A DNA stretch of 64,000 nt, taken from Planctomycetota bacterium (GTDB lineage Bacteria > Planctomycetota > Planctomycetia > Gemmatales > Gemmataceae). Where the stretch lies: positions 1 through 64,000 of the forward strand of contig JAIOPV010000131.1 in assembly GCA_021413735.1 (NCBI GenBank), read 5' to 3'. The notes under the pieces were generated by a model. It did no database searches, was not told the origin of the DNA, and saw only the letters and a list, made by a program, of their open reading frames with translations. Positions 59,757 to 64,000 of the stretch are shown in pieces (positions within the stretch are counted from its first letter, which is position 1; each line of letters starts with the position of its first letter). The position numbers and the translations under genes are program-made.

Positions 59757-61628
59757 ATGGCAGAAACGCTCGAATTCAAGGCCGAACTGAAGCAACTTCT
59801 TCATCTCATCACGCACTCACTGTACTCCGACCGCGAAATCTTCCTTCGCGAACTCATCTCCAATGCGTCGGACGCCATTAATAAAGTGCGGTTCGATTCC
59901 CTCAGCCACGCCGATAAACTCGAAGGGAACACCGACTGGAAGATCAAACTCACGCCCGACGCCGCCAACAACACGCTCACCATCAGCGATAACGGCGTCG
60001 GCATGTCGCGCAGCGAAGTAATCGAGAACCTCGGCACGGTGGCGCAGTCCGGCACGAAAGCGTTCCTCGAAGCCGCGAAGCGAGCCGGCAAGTCGTCGGA
60101 AGCTCCTGGGCTGATCGGTCAGTTCGGCGTCGGCTTTTACTCCGCGTTCATGGTCGCCGACAAGGTTACCGTCGTCACGCGACCGCTCGGCAGCACACCC
60201 GCCGAGGCCACTCGCTGGGAGTCCGACGGTCAAGGCGCTTACACTCTCGAAGCCGCCGAGAAGCCAGGCCGGGGTACGGATGTCACGCTGCATCTCAAAG
60301 ACGACGCGAAGGACTTCCTCGAAACGTACCACCTCCAGAGTCTCGTTCGGAAGTTCTCGGACTTCCTCGAATTCCCGGTCGTCATGGACACCGAGAAGGA
60401 AGTCGATGGCAAGAAGGAAGTGACCGAGGAAACGCTGAACACCCGCAAGGCGATCTGGCTCCGCAGCAAGAGCGAAGTGAAGCCCGAAGAGTACGCCGAG
60501 TTCTACAAGTCGATCGCTCACGACAGCGTGCCGCCGGCCGAAGTGATTCACTACGCCGCAGAAGGCAAGACCGAGTTCCGCGTGCTGGCGTTCATTCCAG
60601 GCCAGAAGCCGTTCGCGTTCGACTGGCAGGAACCCGTCGGCGGCCTGCGTCTGTATGTGCAGCGTGTCCTCATCATGGAACGCTGCGAGCAAGTGCTGCC
60701 GTTCTACCTGCGATTCGTGCAGGGCGTCGTCGATTCGGCCGACTTGCCGTTGAACGTCTCCCGCGAGTTGCTTCAGCAGAACCCGCTGCTCGACGCGATT
60801 CAAAAGAGCGTCGTGAAGAACATCCTCGACACGCTCGCGGGCATGAAGAACATCGAGTTCGACAAGTACCTCACGTTCTTCAAGGGCTTCGGGTCGGTGC
60901 TGAAGGAAGGGCTCAGCCGCGACTGGACGAACCGCGAGAAGATCGCCGATCTTCTGCTGTTCGAGAGCGCGAACACCGAGGCCGGCAAGTTCACCACGTT
61001 CGCCGAGTATGTGTCGAAGATGCCCGCCGACCAGACGGATATCTACTACCTCACCGGCGAGTCGCCGGAACAGTTGCGGAAGTCGCCGTATCTGGAAGCG
61101 TTCCGGGCGAAGGGCCGCGATGTGCTGTTGCTCACCGATCCGGTCGATGAGTTCGCGATACCTGGGCTGAACGCTTACAAGGGCAAGCCGCTCAAGGCGG
61201 CAGACCGTGGCGACACCCCGACCGGCGACGAAGTGCCCGCCGACGTGAAGGAGCAGTTCGCCGCTGTGCTCGGCTTCCTCAAAGAGAAGTTGCCGGAGGT
61301 CGCGGACGTGCGGCTCACGACTCGCTTGACCGAGAGCGCCGCGTGCCTGGTGGCGGATGGCGCTGCGGTGAACGCACACCTTGAGCGAATGATGGAGCGG
61401 ATGGGCCGCGACACGGGGGCGAACAAGCGGGTACTGGAACTGAATCCGTCGAACGCTGCGGTGAAGGCGTTGCGAGAGTTGTTCGCCAAGGATGCGGCTG
61501 ATCCGCGAATCGAGGGCTACGGTCGGCTGATGTTCGAGCAATCGCTGATCGCGGAAGGCTCGTCTGTGCCGGATCCGGTGGCGTTTGCACGACGGGTAAA
61601 CGAACTCATCATGCGTGACGCGAAGTGA
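59757..61628 (+). CDS. htpG: Hsp90-family chaperone HtpG
   Basis: 623 residues, the usual length. HtpG is an ATP-driven dimeric chaperone in the cytoplasm. ATP-site motifs: LISNASDAINKVRF, ISDNGVGMSRSEV and IGQFGVGFYSAFMVADKV. Middle domain: VQRVLIMERCEQVLPFYLRFVQGVVDS and the conserved LPLNVSREL. The C-terminal dimerisation part ends PSNAAVKALRELF. GAGG precedes the ATG by about 8 bases. Confidence 0.97.
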   Translation: MAETLEFKAELKQLLHLITHSLYSDREIFLRELISNASDAINKVRFDSLSHADKLEGNTDWKIKLTPDAANNTLTISDNGVGMSRSEVIENLGTVAQSGTKAFLEAAKRAGKSSEAPGLIGQFGVGFYSAFMVADKVTVVTRPLGSTPAEATRWESDGQGAYTLEAAEKPGRGTDVTLHLKDDAKDFLETYHLQSLVRKFSDFLEFPVVMDTEKEVDGKKEVTEETLNTRKAIWLRSKSEVKPEEYAEFYKSIAHDSVPPAEVIHYAAEGKTEFRVLAFIPGQKPFAFDWQEPVGGLRLYVQRVLIMERCEQVLPFYLRFVQGVVDSADLPLNVSRELLQQNPLLDAIQKSVVKNILDTLAGMKNIEFDKYLTFFKGFGSVLKEGLSRDWTNREKIADLLLFESANTEAGKFTTFAEYVSKMPADQTDIYYLTGESPEQLRKSPYLEAFRAKGRDVLLLTDPVDEFAIPGLNAYKGKPLKAADRGDTPTGDEVPADVKEQFAAVLGFLKEKLPEVADVRLTTRLTESAACLVADGAAVNAHLERMMERMGRDTGANKRVLELNPSNAAVKALRELFAKDAADPRIEGYGRLMFEQSLIAEGSSVPDPVAFARRVNELIMRDAK

Positions 61629-61635
61629 GGCGTAT

Positions 61636-61683
61636 GTGCAACGCCGCAAGCGGCGACAGCTCTTCGCTGCTTGCAGAGTTGCA
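61636..61683. repeat. Palindromic repeat after htpG (GCCGCTTGCGGCG family, diverged)
   Basis: GTGCAACGCCGCAAGCGGCGA and TCGCTGCTTGCAGAGTTGCAC pair with three mismatches around a short loop. It starts eight bases after the htpG stop and is a likely terminator. Confidence 0.75.
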
Positions 61684-61765
61684 CCACAAACTTTACCGAA
61701 CCCGCAGACACCATCCCCGAATCACAATCTGTGTCGGATGTGTCGATTTTCACATCCGGGATTTT

Positions 61766-61796
61766 TTGACAATCGGCGCTAAAAATGGTCTACAAT
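61766..61796 (+). promoter_or_regulatory. Sigma-70-like promoter
   Basis: TTGACA at 61766-61771 and TACAAT at 61791-61796 with a 19-base spacer, slightly longer than the ideal 17. It is AT-rich against its surroundings and lies 45 bases before the ATG of the next gene. Confidence 0.6.
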
Positions 61797-61840
61797 CTTG
61801 CTGGCACATGACGTGCCTCGATATCGCTGAGGATTGCCCC

Positions 61841-62065
61841 ATGCCCGCCACCTACGACGCCAATTCACCCACCACCACAAGCGCCCCCAAAACCGTTGAA
61901 ATCACGGCGGGAACGGGCGAGCCTCAAGCAGCCGAGTGGCACCTCGTCACAGTTTCGAGTTTGAGTGCCGCACAGGAAATGCTCGACAGCCTGGAAGCGC
62001 AGGGCTTCGCCGAACGTGAGTTCGTGGTGCTCGGCAATTCGAGCTTCGCCGTTCGCTGGCGGTGA
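61841..62065 (+). CDS. Small conserved-looking protein, function unknown
   Basis: 74 residues; GAGG lies about eight bases before the ATG. An in-frame ATG 33 bases upstream is possible. A disordered Thr/Pro-rich first third is followed by a compact WHLVTVSSLSAAQEMLDSLEA part with LGNSSFAVRWR at the end. No family recognised. It has its own likely promoter. Confidence 0.6.
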   Translation: MPATYDANSPTTTSAPKTVEITAGTGEPQAAEWHLVTVSSLSAAQEMLDSLEAQGFAEREFVVLGNSSFAVRWR

Positions 62066-62104
62066 GACGAAACCGCGAGTTCGCCTCACCGCTCACCAAA
62101 TCCA

Positions 62105-64000
62105 TCACTTCACCTGTCCGGAGTGGCTCTTGATTTCGCCGATGGGTTCCGCCCGGCCCCCGAGATGTTTGGCCAGGAATTGCTCCGTCACCGCGTAGAA
62201 GTGCAGCCGATTCTCCGGCCGCACGAAGCCGTGACCCTCATCCGGATACAGCACATACTCCACCGGCTTGTTCGCCTTCCGCATCGCTTCCACGATCTGA
62301 TCGCTTTCCGAGACCTTCACACGCGGATCGTTCGCACCCTGACCGATCAGCAGCGGCCGTTTGATGGCGTCCACCTTGAACAACGGTGACCGTGATTTCA
62401 GGAAATCTTCCTCCGTTTCCAGATTGCCGATGCGTTTCGCGAACAACGCCTTCATCGGTGCCCAGTACGGTGGGATGCTTCTCAGCAGCGTCGCGATGTT
62501 GCTCGGGCCAACGATATCAACGCCGCACGCGAACACCTCCGGTGTGAACGTCAGCCCCACGAGCGTTGCGTAGCCGCCGTAGCTGGCGCCCATGATCGCG
62601 ACTCGCTTCGGGTCGGCGACGCCTTCTTTCACGAGCCAATCGACGCCGTCGAGCAAGTCCTGGTGCATCTTGCCGGCCCACTCGCGGTTGCCAGCGTTCA
62701 GGAACGATTTGCCGTAACCCGTGCTGCCGCGGAAATTCACCTTCAGTACGGCATAGCCACGGTTCGCGAGGAACTGCGATTGCGCGTCGAAGCCCCAGTT
62801 GTCTCGCCCCCACGGACCACCGTGAACGACGAGCACTGTCGGCAGATTCTTCGCCTCGATGCCCAGCGGCTTCATCAGGTAGCCGTGGATGGTGAGGCCG
62901 TCTTTCGCCTTGTATTCGATGGGCTGCATCTGAGCGAGCTTTATCTTCTCCAGTTTCGATTGCGTCGTGAACAGGAACTCGGCTTTCTTCGTGGCGCGAT
63001 CGTAGAGATAGAACCTGACGGGGCCGTCGTCGGTCGTGAAGCCGACCGTCCATTTCGAGTCGTCGGCCGTTCGGCTGCTCACGGCGATGTCGCCGCGGGT
63101 CACCATGGCGAGCGCCTCGAAGTCGGCCTTCACGTCCGGGTCGAGGAACTTCCATTCCGTGCGAGCCTTGGTAACGGCCACCGCGAGCGGGGTTCGCTTT
63201 ACGTTGTCCCGCATGGCACCAAAGACGTCGTATTGCTTGTCCTCGGCGATTACTTCCTCAGTTCCGGTGGCGAGGTCGAGTTTCAGAAACCGCATTGTGT
63301 TGGAGTTATGGTTGCCGAGGATGTAGAGCGTGTTTGCGTCGGGACCGAACCCGGAAATGGAACCTTCTTCCTCATTCGTCCAGTGCTTTACGACCTTCCA
63401 GTCATCGGTGACTTTGGCACGCACGAGCAGATCCGTGCCGCCATCGTTCGGATTCACGGCGGTCGCAGCCCGGATAACGAAATCCTTGTCGGCGGTCCAG
63501 CTCGTGACCGAGCCGGGGTTCTCGGTGTCGAGCTGGATGTGGCCTGTCGAAATCGTGAGGCGGTAGACGTCGAACGCGGATTTGGATCGCTTGTTCATCC
63601 AGAGGAGAATGGTGTCAGGGCGGTGCTTGTCGAGCATGATGTGTTGAGCACGAACGCCCGAAAACGGTGTCAGATTGCGGGTCTTACCGGTGGCGAGTTC
63701 GGAGGCGAACAGGTGGAAGTTCTCGTCGCCGCCGGAATCTTGCAGGTAGAGCAGATGCTTGCCGTTGTGTGCCCATGCGTATTGTGAAATGCCTCGTTGT
63801 TCGTCGCTGGTGACCTTCTTCGTGTCGGCTTTGTCGATGGGGCGAACCCACACCTGCATCACGTTGTTGTCGTCGGGTGCGAGGTATGCGAGTTGTTTTC
63901 CGTCGGGACTGATCTGCGGGGCTCCGCGGTCGGGGTTTCCGAACAGCACATCGCGTGGGATCAACGGCGGCAATTCGGCTTGAACCGGCGCAGCCGCGAA
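62105..64000 (-). CDS. S9-family prolyl oligopeptidase-type peptidase (5' end outside the window)
   Basis: At least 631 residues; the frame runs on through the right edge (FAAAPVQAE before the first candidate start), which looks like the end of a signal peptide, so the start lies beyond 64000. N-terminal beta-propeller repeats (APQISPDGKQLAYLAP, KYAWAHNGKHLLYL-like phrases) shield a C-terminal alpha/beta hydrolase. Catalytic groups: GASYGGYATL (Ser), GANDPRV (Asp) and DEGHGFVRPENR (His). VLVVHGGPWGRD is the oxyanion region. Likely cleaves short peptides in the periplasm. Confidence 0.9.
   Translation of the reverse strand, partial: FAAAPVQAELPPLIPRDVLFGNPDRGAPQISPDGKQLAYLAPDDNNVMQVWVRPIDKADTKKVTSDEQRGISQYAWAHNGKHLLYLQDSGGDENFHLFASELATGKTRNLTPFSGVRAQHIMLDKHRPDTILLWMNKRSKSAFDVYRLTISTGHIQLDTENPGSVTSWTADKDFVIRAATAVNPNDGGTDLLVRAKVTDDWKVVKHWTNEEEGSISGFGPDANTLYILGNHNSNTMRFLKLDLATGTEEVIAEDKQYDVFGAMRDNVKRTPLAVAVTKARTEWKFLDPDVKADFEALAMVTRGDIAVSSRTADDSKWTVGFTTDDGPVRFYLYDRATKKAEFLFTTQSKLEKIKLAQMQPIEYKAKDGLTIHGYLMKPLGIEAKNLPTVLVVHGGPWGRDNWGFDAQSQFLANRGYAVLKVNFRGSTGYGKSFLNAGNREWAGKMHQDLLDGVDWLVKEGVADPKRVAIMGASYGGYATLVGLTFTPEVFACGVDIVGPSNIATLLRSIPPYWAPMKALFAKRIGNLETEEDFLKSRSPLFKVDAIKRPLLIGQGANDPRVKVSESDQIVEAMRKANKPVEYVLYPDEGHGFVRPENRLHFYAVTEQFLAKHLGGRAEPIGEIKSHSGQVK

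Noticed and set aside
59817-61649. Minus-strand 610-codon frame opposite htpG
   Set aside because: Antisense shadow; htpG is certain.
1-64000. CRISPR arrays, tRNA and rRNA genes, insertion sequences
   Set aside because: No regularly spaced repeats, cloverleaf with CCA-type arms, rRNA segments or transposase motifs were found on reading both strands.

Overview
The window looks like a planctomycete chromosome, most likely from the Gemmata group (inference). The supporting signs are high GC content, a duplicated vWA-domain gene, a PSD1/DUF1549-DUF1553 cytochrome, a DUF1080 protein, a redoxin/cytochrome/copper-monooxygenase fusion, an exported protein beginning with a planctomycete 'FEQLEAREVPA'-type motif, a c-type cytochrome-rich exported set, and lipid A genes (lpxC, ompH) in a Gram-negative style. 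No rRNA, tRNA, CRISPR array, insertion sequence or prophage was seen. The last gene runs off the right edge.

Layout: 0.1-12 kb holds a same-strand block of a vWA-PP2C phosphatase, a secreted Lys-Asp-Pro repeat protein, two tandem membrane vWA proteins with an FHA-like domain and zinc ribbon, and a HEAT-repeat lipoprotein; this is the best candidate for a poorly described system. 12-20 kb has small lipoproteins, a broken isocitrate/isopropylmalate-type dehydrogenase, scpB, an AHSA1-type protein, an EF-hand protein and a nadA operon with an aspartic protease. 20-25 kb carries a DUF1080 protein, a phosphoesterase and an ompH-lpxC-oxidoreductase envelope operon. 25-33 kb has two glycosyltransferases, an esterase with a second ompH, and an amidase. 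33-43 kb has planctomycete-specific proteins, maf overlapping a heptosyltransferase, an MFS transporter, a PolB-type exonuclease, an Rpn-like nuclease and rho. 43-56 kb has two orphan receiver proteins, a large exported cyclophilin fusion, an M28 peptidase, cysC, a PSD1 cytochrome and several unknown exported proteins. 56-64 kb has the redoxin/cytochrome/monooxygenase fusion, a cupin, htpG and an S9 peptidase.

The most pervasive non-coding signal is a set of at least eight families of short palindromic elements. They sit mostly between genes, often exactly between convergent stop codons, where they probably act as terminators. Several have entered coding sequence (the 3' end of the PP2C gene, the middle of a heptosyltransferase, the 5' end of the PSD1 gene), and one appears nested inside another.

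Two genes look damaged: the dehydrogenase at 12.8 kb (out-of-frame internal deletion) and a proline-rich protein at 16.5 kb (in-frame TGA). A two-part motif with conserved spacing is shared upstream of two unrelated exported-protein genes at 49.2 and 55.6 kb. Functional statements rest on motif recognition by eye; no database search was run.
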